Below, piece after piece: positions 15,866 through 22,920 of a DNA stretch of 59,026 nucleotides (its first letter is position 1; each line of letters begins with the position of its first letter). Under the pieces are notes generated by a model. It was not told the DNA's origin and ran no database searches. It saw only the letters and a program-made list of their open reading frames with translations. The stretch comes from Tissierella pigra. Lineage in GTDB: Bacteria; Bacillota; Clostridia; Tissierellales; Tissierellaceae. Where the stretch lies: contig NZ_VUNQ01000021.1 in the NCBI RefSeq assembly GCF_009695605.1, positions 1 to 59,026 on the forward strand, given 5' to 3'. A program made the translations under genes and the position numbers.

Positions 15866-16714
15866 ATGGCACTAATCGAAAATACAATGTTTGGCATAAT
15901 AGATAAAGTTGCCATTGCTATAGATAGATTAAAAGCATTTGAACCAGAGGAAGGATATTACCTAGCATTTAGTGGTGGGAAGGATAGTCAAGTAATATAT
16001 CATTTAGCAAAAGAAGCAGGAGTTAAATTTGATGCACACTATAACGTAACTGGAATAGATCATCCTGAACTAGTTTATTTTATGAGAAAAAATTATCCTG
16101 ATGTCATTCGAGATATGTATGAAAAATCAATGTTTCGACTTATCGAAGAAAAAGGATTACCTACAAGATTAAAAAGATTTTGTTGTGAGGTCTTAAAAGA
16201 ACATGGAGGGGAAGGCAGGATTTGTGTAACTGGGGTACGTTGGGCTGAAAGCACTAAAAGAAAATCAAGACGACCTTTTGAAATAGTAACAGCTAAAAAA
16301 GAGGATAAGAAGCTCTTTGATGATAATGACGAAGATAGAAGATTGTTTGAAAACTGTATGCAGAAAGGAAAAAGAGTTGTAAATCCAATAGTTGACTGGT
16401 CGGATGAAGATGTTTGGGAGTATCTGAAAAGCAGGAATATAGAGTATTGTGAACTTTATGACCAAGGATACAAGAGACTAGGTTGTATCGGTTGCCCTAT
16501 GAGTTCAAGGAAAATTCAAGAGTTAGAACAGTATCCTAAATTTGCAGAAAACTATAAAAGAGCAATAGCAAGATTTTTACCTAAATACTTGAAACGCAGA
16601 GAAGAAAAAGGAGAAGAACCTTTCAGAGACACAGTAGACGGTTGGTACGACTGGTGGATAGAAGATGAAGATGTAGATTATAGTGATAGTTTTTTAGATG
16701 ACGATTGGAGTTGA
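15866..16714 (+). CDS. PAPS-reductase/ATP-PPase family protein
   Basis: 282 residues. The PP-loop SGGKDS (36-41), CCEVLKEHGG, VTGVRWAEST and the cysteine pair LGCIGCPMSS define the phosphoadenosine phosphosulfate reductase superfamily, which adenylates substrates using ATP. Phage members are not usual sulfate reducers. Some relatives act in tRNA thiolation or in DNA phosphorothioation (DndC). The location between two DNA methyltransferases suggests a nucleic-acid substrate, but no other dnd genes are present. It overlaps the end of the next frame only if the longer TTG start of that gene is used. Confidence 0.85.
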   Translation: MALIENTMFGIIDKVAIAIDRLKAFEPEEGYYLAFSGGKDSQVIYHLAKEAGVKFDAHYNVTGIDHPELVYFMRKNYPDVIRDMYEKSMFRLIEEKGLPTRLKRFCCEVLKEHGGEGRICVTGVRWAESTKRKSRRPFEIVTAKKEDKKLFDDNDEDRRLFENCMQKGKRVVNPIVDWSDEDVWEYLKSRNIEYCELYDQGYKRLGCIGCPMSSRKIQELEQYPKFAENYKRAIARFLPKYLKRREEKGEEPFRDTVDGWYDWWIEDEDVDYSDSFLDDDWS

Positions 16715-16719
16715 TAAAC

Positions 16720-18252
16720 TTGAAAGAGTTAATAGTAGATAATTTCGCAGGTGGAGGGGGAGCAAGTACAGGTATAGAGATGGCAATAGGTCGTAGTGTA
16801 GATATAGCAATAAATCATGACGAAGTAGCTATTAAGATGCACAAGACCAATCACCCTACCACTAAGCATTATATAGAAGATGTATGGGAAGTAGACCCCC
16901 TAGAAGCTACACAAGGACAACCAGTAGGTTTGGCGTGGTTTAGTCCAGATTGCAAACATTTTAGCAAGGCAAAAGGTGGAAAGCCTGTAGATAAGAATGT
17001 TAGAGGGCTTGCGTGGGTGGTAGTAAAATGGGCACTAGAAACTAGACCAAGGGCTATAATGCTGGAAAATGTAGAAGAATTCCAGACTTGGGGACCATTA
17101 AAGATGAATAATGAAGGTAAACTTTATCCAGACATAAGTAAAAAGGGGGTTACATTCAGAGGTTTTATAGGAATTCTTACTAAAGGAGTAAAGAATGATG
17201 ATGTACTTAGGGAGTGTTGTGAATTTCTAAAAATTGACCTGAATAGTGAACAGGCAGATGCCTTGAGAAAAGGACTAGGATATAAGTTGGAATATCGGGA
17301 ACTTAGAGCCTGTGATTATGGAGCACCAACTACTAGAAAAAGATTCTTTATGATTGCTAGATGTGATGGAAAGAAAATAGTATGGCCTGAACCAACTCAC
17401 GGCGACCCAGAGCAGATTGAAGCTAGAATGGGAATGTTAAAACCTTGGAGAACAGCAGCAGAATGTATAGATTGGAGTATTCAATGTCCCAGTATCTTTA
17501 CCAGGAAAAAACCATTAGCAGAAAATACTCTTAAAAGAATAGCAAGAGGATTTCAAAAGTTTGTAATCGATAATCCTTCACCATTTATCGTAAGAATAGG
17601 CCAGATTGGATTTGCAGGAGATGGACTTCAATATGAATTAGATGGTCCATTAACAACTATTACAACTAAGGCAGAGCATTGTTTAGTTACTCCATATCTA
17701 GCAACCTATTATACAGAAACTACAGATAGTGAAGTGAGAGGACAGAAACTAGATGAACCTATAGCTACAATACCTACAGCTAATAGATTTGGACTTGTTA
17801 CTGCATTTATTGCTAAACATTACGGTGGTGGATATAAGGGAGCAGGTTCTGGATTAGATGAACCACTTCACACAGTAACTACAACAGACCATAACGCACT
17901 GGTGAAAGCATTTTTAATAAAATATTATGGAACTGAAATAGGACAATCCTTAAATAGTCCATTACACACAATAACAACTAAGGATAAATTTGGACTTGTA
18001 ACTATCAAGGGAGAAGATTATCGAATAGTAGATATAGGAATGAGAATGTTACAACCACATGAGTTATTTAAGGCTCAAGGATTTCCAGATGATTACATCA
18101 TAGACCATGACTACACAGGAAAGAGTTATCCAAAAACACAGCAAGTAGCAAGATGTGGTAATGCAGTACCTCCTCCATTTGCAGAAAACTTGGTTAGAGC
18201 TAATTTACCAGAATTATGTATAAATAATGAACCTTTAGAAGAAATAAGTTAA
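16720..18252 (+). CDS. C5-cytosine DNA methyltransferase
   Basis: 510 residues from TTG 16720, nine bases after GGAG; in-frame TTGs at 16705 and 16711 are less well placed. AdoMet motif DNFAGGGGASTG, catalytic loop SPDCKHFSKAKGG where the usual PPC is SPDC, ENVEEF motif VI, DYGAPTTRKRFFMIA motif VIII and RCGNAVPPP motif X are all present. The target-recognition region (about 285-440) holds about four repeats of a unit like LDEPLHTVTTTDHNALV. It methylates cytosine at C5, probably for protection against host restriction. Larger than a typical single-specificity enzyme (about 330-420). Confidence 0.93.
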   Translation: MKELIVDNFAGGGGASTGIEMAIGRSVDIAINHDEVAIKMHKTNHPTTKHYIEDVWEVDPLEATQGQPVGLAWFSPDCKHFSKAKGGKPVDKNVRGLAWVVVKWALETRPRAIMLENVEEFQTWGPLKMNNEGKLYPDISKKGVTFRGFIGILTKGVKNDDVLRECCEFLKIDLNSEQADALRKGLGYKLEYRELRACDYGAPTTRKRFFMIARCDGKKIVWPEPTHGDPEQIEARMGMLKPWRTAAECIDWSIQCPSIFTRKKPLAENTLKRIARGFQKFVIDNPSPFIVRIGQIGFAGDGLQYELDGPLTTITTKAEHCLVTPYLATYYTETTDSEVRGQKLDEPIATIPTANRFGLVTAFIAKHYGGGYKGAGSGLDEPLHTVTTTDHNALVKAFLIKYYGTEIGQSLNSPLHTITTKDKFGLVTIKGEDYRIVDIGMRMLQPHELFKAQGFPDDYIIDHDYTGKSYPKTQQVARCGNAVPPPFAENLVRANLPELCINNEPLEEIS

Positions 18253-18294
18253 GAAGAAAATTTTATCGATAAACACTGGGAGTAATTAAATAAC

Positions 18295-18318
18295 AAAAAA
18301 ACCGCAAGATGCGGTTTT
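18295..18318 (-). terminator. Rho-independent terminator (minus strand)
   Basis: AAAACCGC (18298-18305) and GCGGTTTT (18311-18318) form an 8-bp stem with a 5-base loop. Read on the minus strand it ends in six Ts, so it ends the tRNA-like transcript. On the plus strand it could weakly end the methyltransferase transcript. Confidence 0.8.
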
Positions 18319-18341
18319 ATAAAAACATACAAAGTATGTAA

Positions 18342-18414
18342 TTTGCTGGTGGGATTTGAACCCACAACCTTCCCCTTAGCAGGGGGATGCTCTGTCCAGT
18401 TGAGCTACAGATGC
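18342..18414 (-). tRNA. tRNA-like gene, anticodon GCT, mismatched acceptor stem
   Basis: Read on the minus strand: D-stem GCTC/GAGC, anticodon stem TCCCC/GGGGA with loop CTGCTAA (anticodon GCT), 5-base variable loop, T-arm GTGGG-TTCAAAT-CCCAC. All internal arms are perfect. The acceptor strands are GCATCTG and CAGCAAA, which pair only over the inner three positions. A serine anticodon on a short-variable-loop tRNA is also abnormal, since tRNA-Ser has a long variable arm. It has its own promoter and terminator. It may be a degenerate tRNA, an attachment-site remnant, or a tRNA-like RNA with another role. Confidence 0.6.
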
Positions 18415-18432
18415 ATATTGAATGCTATGTGT

Positions 18433-18463
18433 ATAATATTATCAGATTAATATAATTTGTCAA
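18433..18463 (-). promoter_or_regulatory. Promoter for the tRNA-like gene
   Basis: On the minus strand, a perfect TTGACA (18458-18463) is followed 18-19 bases later by ATATTA/TATTAT (18433-18439), and the tRNA-like sequence begins about 19 bases downstream. Spacing is slightly long but usable. Confidence 0.5.
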
Positions 18464-18502
18464 TAGCTTGTATTTGTATTTATAGAAAGGAGGATAAAAT
18501 CA

Positions 18503-19093
18503 ATGGACAAACCAACTAATAACAAGCCAATAGACTTTCAAATAATGAGAATAAATAGAAATGCACAGAAAATATGTAAGTGCAAACCACCCCAATATGA
18601 AATAGATACAACTAATAAATTAGTTCAATGCACTAAATGTAATGCTTATATTCATCCATTCGATGCCTTAGTAGGGTTATCTGAAAATATAGAATGGTAT
18701 AACGAGGAAAAAATTAGGCTCAATAAGGAACGGAATAAAGCAATAGAAATGAAGGAGGAATATGTAAAAGAAATAAACCAACTTCATACCAAGAGGTTCA
18801 GGATGAATCAATTTAGGACTTTACAGAATGAGTATATAAAGGGATTAATGCCACATTGTCCTCATTGCAGTAAGCCATTTGACCCAACAGAAATAGATAG
18901 ATATACAAATAAAGATTACTGTGATTATAAAAAGAAAAAATCAAGGGAAGAAAAGATTTCATATATTCATGGTTATAAGAATCCATCTTTAGAGGAGTTC
19001 GACAAGATATGGGGAGAGTTGGAAACTTACACAGATGAAGAGTTGGACAAGGAAATAGAGAAAATAAAGAAATGGATAGAAGGTGAAGAGTGA
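18503..19093 (+). CDS. Hypothetical zinc-binding coiled-coil protein
   Basis: 196 residues after AAGGAGGATAA. N-terminal CKC and CTKCNAYIHPFDA, a basic/acidic coiled coil (about 65-105), then HCPHCSKPFDP (a CxxC zinc knuckle) and a charged C-terminal helix. The pattern suggests a zinc-stabilised nucleic-acid or scaffold protein of unknown function. The 250-base gap upstream holds the terminator and tRNA-like gene. Confidence 0.6.
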   Translation: MDKPTNNKPIDFQIMRINRNAQKICKCKPPQYEIDTTNKLVQCTKCNAYIHPFDALVGLSENIEWYNEEKIRLNKERNKAIEMKEEYVKEINQLHTKRFRMNQFRTLQNEYIKGLMPHCPHCSKPFDPTEIDRYTNKDYCDYKKKKSREEKISYIHGYKNPSLEEFDKIWGELETYTDEELDKEIEKIKKWIEGEE

Positions 19094-19095
19094 TA

Positions 19096-19299
19096 ATGAA
19101 AGAGAAAATATTCAATACCTTAGAAGGATTATCAATTTTACTGGATATAATAGCAGGTTTTATTTTCAATATCACGCTTCCTTTACTTGCAATAGCTACT
19201 ATGGGATTATTGACCGTTATAAGTTTCAAGTTTAATACAATGTTGGGAGTAGTTGTGTTGATTATATCCCTGTCATATCTGAGAGTGTTTACAAGATAA
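19096..19299 (+). CDS. Small membrane protein
   Basis: 67 residues from ATG 19096 (GTG 19090 is an alternative). Two predicted membrane spans (LLDIIAGFIFNITLPLLAI and MLGVVVLIISLSYL) and short charged ends. Not recognised. It overlaps nothing if started at the ATG. It could be a membrane-acting accessory protein. Confidence 0.55.
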   Translation: MKEKIFNTLEGLSILLDIIAGFIFNITLPLLAIATMGLLTVISFKFNTMLGVVVLIISLSYLRVFTR

Positions 19300-19322
19300 A
19301 GTCAAGAAAAGGAGCTGAGGTA

Positions 19323-19514
19323 ATGATTAAGGAATTAAACATTGGAATAAGAAAATCAAGCAGTACTGGAATATTTCATGACTCAAGGGAAGATGTTAGA
19401 AGGTTAGGAAAAGCGTTAAATATAGCAATAGATAAAATTAATGAACTTGTGGAAATTGTTAATGAGCAAGAAACGGAAATTAGAGAACTAAAGAAAAAGC
19501 AGAGCAGTTGCTAG
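19323..19514 (+). CDS. Small coiled-coil protein
   Basis: 63 residues after GGAGCTGAGG. The C-terminal half (INELVEIVNEQETEIRELKK) is a strong coiled coil. No family recognised. Confidence 0.55.
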   Translation: MIKELNIGIRKSSSTGIFHDSREDVRRLGKALNIAIDKINELVEIVNEQETEIRELKKKQSSC

Positions 19515-19556
19515 GGAATACCCAATATAAGAAAGATATTTGTTAGGGGGGATTTT

Positions 19557-19850
19557 ATGAGTGCTATATGTATGGAATTTACAAAGACTTATTCAGGTAT
19601 AAACTTAGATTTTCAAAGGAAAGATGCTAAAGGTTATGACTATACCATGCTCTTAATATATCTAAATGAATTAAAGAAGGGTTATAAGGTTAAAAGAATT
19701 AATAAAACTACTAAAAAGGGAACCTCGGTTGTGTATAGTTTAATAAAAAGTAAAGAAGAATTAGCAGAATATGAAAATCTTATAAAATGCAAAGTTCAGG
19801 AATTTAATAAGAAGTGGAATTGTGATTTAGAGGTAATGAAGGAGGAATGA
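19557..19850 (+). CDS. Hypothetical protein (97 aa)
   Basis: ATG after GGGGGGATTTT. Basic middle section (KKGYKVKRINKTTKKG) followed by a helix (KEELAEYENLIKCKVQEF). Not recognised. It ends 3 bases before the next gene. Confidence 0.55.
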   Translation: MSAICMEFTKTYSGINLDFQRKDAKGYDYTMLLIYLNELKKGYKVKRINKTTKKGTSVVYSLIKSKEELAEYENLIKCKVQEFNKKWNCDLEVMKEE

Positions 19851-19853
19851 TTA

Positions 19854-20294
19854 ATGGATTATCAAGATGGAATAAATCAACTATTAGATTTACGGGAGAG
19901 ATGCAAAGGGCAGATAAAGATAGAACATGCTCCTAATGACCCTTGGGCAGAAGATGTAAAGGCTTTAGATATAGCAATACAAGCATTAGAAAAGCAATTA
20001 AACGATAAATGGATTCCAGTAAGCGAAAGATTGCCAGAAGTTAGGCAATATGAAGATGGGGAGCCTATTGAATTTATTGCAATGATTAAGGATGCAGTAG
20101 TACCCACTGCTCTTAGTATTGATGACAATGGGAGTTGGTTTGATATGCAAAGATCTATATCAGATGATTATAATGTCATAGCTTGGAAACCACTGCCAGA
20201 GCCATATCTTGAATGGGAGAAGGAAGAAGAATTCCAGATGGTACCTGAAGAAGATAAATATCCATATGATCCATACTATGGGGGGAATGATTAA
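19854..20294 (+). CDS. DUF551-domain protein
   Basis: 146 residues. An N-terminal helix with ALDIAIQALEKQ, then KWIPVSERLPE and the closing VIAWKPLPEPY, the signature of DUF551, a domain frequent in phage accessory genes. Function unknown. The middle (EFIAMIKDAVVPTALSI) is the expected beta core. One-base overlap with the next gene. Confidence 0.8.
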   Translation: MDYQDGINQLLDLRERCKGQIKIEHAPNDPWAEDVKALDIAIQALEKQLNDKWIPVSERLPEVRQYEDGEPIEFIAMIKDAVVPTALSIDDNGSWFDMQRSISDDYNVIAWKPLPEPYLEWEKEEEFQMVPEEDKYPYDPYYGGND

Positions 20295-20677
20295 TGCCAA
20301 TCGATAAATTAGATGTAGAAAATATATACATGATTGACCCAAATACAGGGGAAAGAACAGAGTTAAAAGGTGTAGCTGATATAACTGTTGCCACAGAAGA
20401 TATAAGTGCTTATGAGCCAATAGTACCTTATGCAGGAGATACAAGTTTTGCAATGGATGTGACAGTATCAGATGAATTTAAAGAAAAGTTCTTCCCTAAA
20501 AAGCTAACTGTAAAAGGTAGCATAGAGGAAATAGTAAGAGAAGTATTTTTAAATATGCCACTAGGCCATGAAGTGGTAGACTTAGAATTTAAACAAAATA
20601 GGATCCATAATAAGAAAAGAATTAATAAAAAATGGGGAAAGAGACACGGATATACTTGTACAGTAATTTATATATAA
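20294..20677 (+). CDS. Hypothetical protein
   Basis: 127 residues, N-terminal segment acidic, C-terminus very basic (RIHNKKRINKKWGKRHGY). FAMDVTVSDEFKEKFFPKKL is a recurrent phrase in phage proteins of unknown function. Charge asymmetry suggests nucleic-acid contact. Not identified further. Confidence 0.55.
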   Translation: MPIDKLDVENIYMIDPNTGERTELKGVADITVATEDISAYEPIVPYAGDTSFAMDVTVSDEFKEKFFPKKLTVKGSIEEIVREVFLNMPLGHEVVDLEFKQNRIHNKKRINKKWGKRHGYTCTVIYI

Positions 20678-20696
20678 TTGTATCAATAATTTGAAG

Positions 20697-20786
20697 ATGG
20701 GAGAAATATTGGACTATTTAGGGGTAGACTACAAACCAATTGGTACTGTGGTAGAAGATATGAACGGTCAATTAAGAATAATATAG
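20697..20786 (+). CDS. Very short reading frame (29 aa), possibly a remnant
   Basis: ATG 20697 to TAG, MGEILDYLGVDYKPIGTVVE and a short tail. It reads like genuine protein but has no good binding site and may be the end of a decayed gene. It lies between two well-supported genes. Confidence 0.3.
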   Translation: MGEILDYLGVDYKPIGTVVEDMNGQLRII

Positions 20787-20796
20787 GAGGATTGAA

Positions 20797-20979
20797 ATGG
20801 GAATTGATATGACTGGTTATAAAATGATTTATAAAGATACAGTTTATAATTGCTTGAGTATAGCGATATTTTGGAAAGAAAATAAAATAACCGAACTAGA
20901 TGCATTTTACCTAAACGAAGAAAATAGAGTTGCTACATTAAGAGATGATGTTAATGAGTTTCAGTTTATACACAAATAA
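20797..20979 (+). CDS. Hypothetical protein (60 aa)
   Basis: ATG after AGGAGG, well spaced. Mixed alpha/beta, no recognised motif. Similar in size and binding site to the next gene. Confidence 0.55.
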   Translation: MGIDMTGYKMIYKDTVYNCLSIAIFWKENKITELDAFYLNEENRVATLRDDVNEFQFIHK

Positions 20980-21035
20980 TGTGGAAATTAATATGAATAT
21001 AATGTTTATTATGTGTCGTAGATAGGAGGATTAAA

Positions 21036-21242
21036 ATGGCTAAATTTGAATGGATAGAATTTGAGGTCACCGAAGACATTTATTGGGATGATTGGGGTAG
21101 ATTCGTCAAGGTTTTTTCTAAAGGTCAAATCTGCAAAGGGAAACTCTATGATGATGGGGTAATAGTTGCTGAAAGTCCATATTATGAAGGCATATCTGAT
21201 TCGGTGGATTTAAGTAGAATTAAAATATTGCATGATAATTAG
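21036..21242 (+). CDS. Hypothetical protein (68 aa)
   Basis: ATG after AGGAGG. Beta-rich with many aromatic residues (FEWIEFEVTEDIYWDDWGRF). Last gene before the terminator at 21262-21295, so it ends the main rightward operon. Not recognised. Confidence 0.55.
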   Translation: MAKFEWIEFEVTEDIYWDDWGRFVKVFSKGQICKGKLYDDGVIVAESPYYEGISDSVDLSRIKILHDN

Positions 21243-21261
21243 CTGAACATAACAAGTATTA

Positions 21262-21295
21262 GGTTCACCTAGAATTAATGGGTGGGCCTTTTTCT
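21262..21295 (+). terminator. Rho-independent terminator ending the main rightward operon
   Basis: AGG..CACC and GGGTGGGCCT around a short loop, followed by TTTTTC. The stem is interrupted by a mismatched pair of bases but the T-run is clear. Confidence 0.65.
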
Positions 21296-21315
21296 TATTA
21301 TATATTATGGACAAG

Positions 21316-21327
21316 TATGGTATAATG
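21316..21327 (+). promoter_or_regulatory. Extended -10 promoter for the HEPN-like gene
   Basis: TGGTATAAT (about 21317-21325) is an extended -10 element, lying about 30 bases before the ATG of the following gene and immediately after a terminator. No clear -35. This isolates the downstream gene as its own transcription unit. Confidence 0.6.
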
Positions 21328-21355
21328 GCATTGAAACAAAAGGAGTGAAAAATAA

Positions 21356-21988
21356 ATGTATATTGAATTGAATGAAGATTTTTTATTAAATGAAGATAAA
21401 ATTTTGCTTAATAATTATAGAAAATTTAGAGATTACAATGTAATACGGTTAGATTTAGCTGAGGCATATTTTCTAATAAACTCTGTTGTAGAGTTTAATA
21501 ATAAGATTCCAAATTTAGAAGAAGATTCAAATAAGCAACATTTTATAAAAGAAGCTAAGCTATCAAAGTCACATCTTCATTATGCGATTATACTATATAC
21601 TAAATGGTTTACCGCAACGAAAAATAAACCCACACTAAAGCCTGCCAAATTTTTCAGAGGAATCAATGAACAGTATTTAGAAACACATAATTATATTATT
21701 GAATTAAGGAATACATATATCGTACACAATGAAAAGGAATTGCTGGGACTATATAGTGTGAATATTCATATTGACAGTTCAAATGAAATAACATTAAGCT
21801 GTGGAGGTTTAGAACAGCTTACTATTATGGATCCAATTTTAAAAGAATTTAAGGAATGTATCAAAATTGTCCATAACTATATTGTAGCGAATGAGATTCC
21901 TAAATATGAAAATCATTTAAAAAAAGAACTTATAGAAAAAAAGATAATTGAAAAATTAGTTAATGACAACATGAGCAATTTATTATAA
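21356..21988 (+). CDS. HEPN-like protein, independent accessory gene
   Basis: 210 residues, mostly helical. A helix pair (LAEAYFLINSVVEFNNKI; LSKSHLHYAIILYTKWF) is followed by ETHNYIIELRNTYIVHNEK. RNTYIVH fits the R-x4-6-H signature of HEPN ribonucleases, with the polar Asn after Arg that many have. HEPN proteins cleave RNA and appear in abortive-infection and toxin-antitoxin systems. The gene has its own promoter and a strong terminator, the layout of a cargo gene expressed in the prophage. No partner antitoxin is adjacent. Family inferred by eye. Confidence 0.55.
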   Translation: MYIELNEDFLLNEDKILLNNYRKFRDYNVIRLDLAEAYFLINSVVEFNNKIPNLEEDSNKQHFIKEAKLSKSHLHYAIILYTKWFTATKNKPTLKPAKFFRGINEQYLETHNYIIELRNTYIVHNEKELLGLYSVNIHIDSSNEITLSCGGLEQLTIMDPILKEFKECIKIVHNYIVANEIPKYENHLKKELIEKKIIEKLVNDNMSNLL

Positions 21989-22032
21989 ATAAAATATTTT
22001 TAAACAATAAAGTATAATAAATATTGCATAAT

Positions 22033-22056
22033 AGAAGGGAGTGTCCCTTCTTTTTC
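22033..22056 (+). terminator. Strong rho-independent terminator
   Basis: AGAAGGGA (22033-22040) and TCCCTTCT (22044-22051) form a perfect 8-bp stem with a 3-base loop, followed by TTTTC. It ends the HEPN-like gene. Confidence 0.88.
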
Positions 22057-22153
22057 TATGCCCATAAGAATATTGTCGAAACTTGCGATAAATAAATAGA
22101 GGATTTTGAGGATTTGTGTAGAAGTATATAAAGTAAGAAAGGAGAGATAATCT

Positions 22154-22357
22154 ATGGGAACAGCTAGAAATTATAATGAACTTCAAAAATTACTTGCAGA
22201 ACAATTCGCTAAAAAAATTGAGAAGAAATTCAAAGACGGAGAGGTAAAGAGATATTGTTCGGTTTGTGAATGCGAACAAGTATTAAAACTAGATGGTACC
22301 AAGCCAAAATGTACAGTATGTGATAAGGAATTTGAATTGGATATCGAGTACAAATAA
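22154..22357 (+). CDS. Small zinc-ribbon protein
   Basis: 67 residues after AAAGGAGAG. Two CxxC knuckles (CSVCECEQV and CTVCDKEF) make a classic zinc ribbon after an N-terminal helix (NYNELQKLLAEQFAKKIEKK). Similar short proteins occur near phage structural genes. Function unknown. Confidence 0.65.
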   Translation: MGTARNYNELQKLLAEQFAKKIEKKFKDGEVKRYCSVCECEQVLKLDGTKPKCTVCDKEFELDIEYK

Positions 22358-22433
22358 TTTATGATTAAATTTGAACTAGGTTAAAGAAGGATTTCCAAAA
22401 CATTTGTAGAATATATCTCTTAGAGGTGATTCC

Positions 22434-22547
22434 ATGAAAGAAAAAATAAATTGGAGAAATGTATCAATAATTTTATTAGTGGGTGTGATAGGATTAGCCC
22501 TAGGAGTAGTTATGACATTTAGGTCAGCAATAAAGTATTTATTGTAA
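22434..22547 (+). CDS. Very small membrane protein (37 aa)
   Basis: ATG after AGAGGTG. A single membrane segment (VSIILLVGVIGLALGVVMTF) between short basic ends. It lies right before the convergent terminators, close to the lysis genes on the other strand. It could be a small holin-related or regulatory peptide; no family recognised. Confidence 0.5.
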   Translation: MKEKINWRNVSIILLVGVIGLALGVVMTFRSAIKYLL

Positions 22548-22570
22548 TAAAAAATAAGGTCAACATAATA

Positions 22571-22593
22571 GCCAGTTTTATACTGGTTTTTTT
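22571..22593 (+). terminator. Terminator at the end of the rightward arm
   Basis: CCAGT and ACTGG around TTTAT, followed by seven Ts. Faces the minus-strand terminator 35 bases away. Confidence 0.8.
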
Positions 22594-22625
22594 CTTTACC
22601 TATAATTGTTGCTATGAATAAATAA

Positions 22626-22651
22626 AAGGCTAGGGATTACTCCCTAGCCTT
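22626..22651 (-). terminator. Terminator at the end of the leftward arm
   Basis: AAGGCTAGGGA and TCCCTAGCCTT form an 11-bp perfect stem with a 4-base loop. The stop codon of the holin gene lies in the loop. On the minus strand a T-rich stretch follows (TTTATTTATT). Confidence 0.88.
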
Positions 22652-22903
22652 AATTCCTTCAATAGCATTAGTGGTTCCTGAGTAGAGACCTACAGCAGAT
22701 AATCCAATAAAAAGTCCTGCAATAATCCCATCTTTGACATTGAATCCAGTAAATATAATACCTAGCAAGATGCCTAAGACAAGACTAGCTATAGGTATGA
22801 ATTTAGGATTGAATAGATCGGATTTTTTAATAACTTCTAAAACACCTATTAAAATAGGAATTAGTATTAAAGTTAAATATTCATTATTTATTATATCTAT
22901 CAT
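22637..22903 (-). CDS. Holin (phage holin superfamily, Hol44-like)
   Basis: 88 residues from ATG 22903, with AAAGGTGG eight bases upstream; the GTG at 22915 sits inside that binding site. Two to three membrane segments (LTLILIPILIGVLEVI, IASLVLGILLGIIFTGF, DGIIAGLFIGLSAVGLY). The last with GLY followed by a short polar tail resembles the phage_holin_5_2/Hol44 group. It forms membrane lesions that let the endolysin reach the wall. Last gene of the leftward arm, directly after the amidase. A second, unrelated holin precedes the amidase, so roles may be split. Confidence 0.75.
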   Translation of the reverse strand: MIDIINNEYLTLILIPILIGVLEVIKKSDLFNPKFIPIASLVLGILLGIIFTGFNVKDGIIAGLFIGLSAVGLYSGTTNAIEGIKARE

Positions 22904-22920
22904 TTTAAAATCCACCTTTC

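Noticed and set aside
15866-16714. DNA phosphorothioation (Dnd) system
   Set aside because: Only a DndC-like superfamily member is present; dndB, D and E are absent.
13469-18252. Complete restriction-modification or BREX/DISARM-type system
   Set aside because: No nuclease, PglZ, or Lon-like gene is next to the methyltransferases, and SNF2-like helicase plus methyltransferase pairs are common in such phages.
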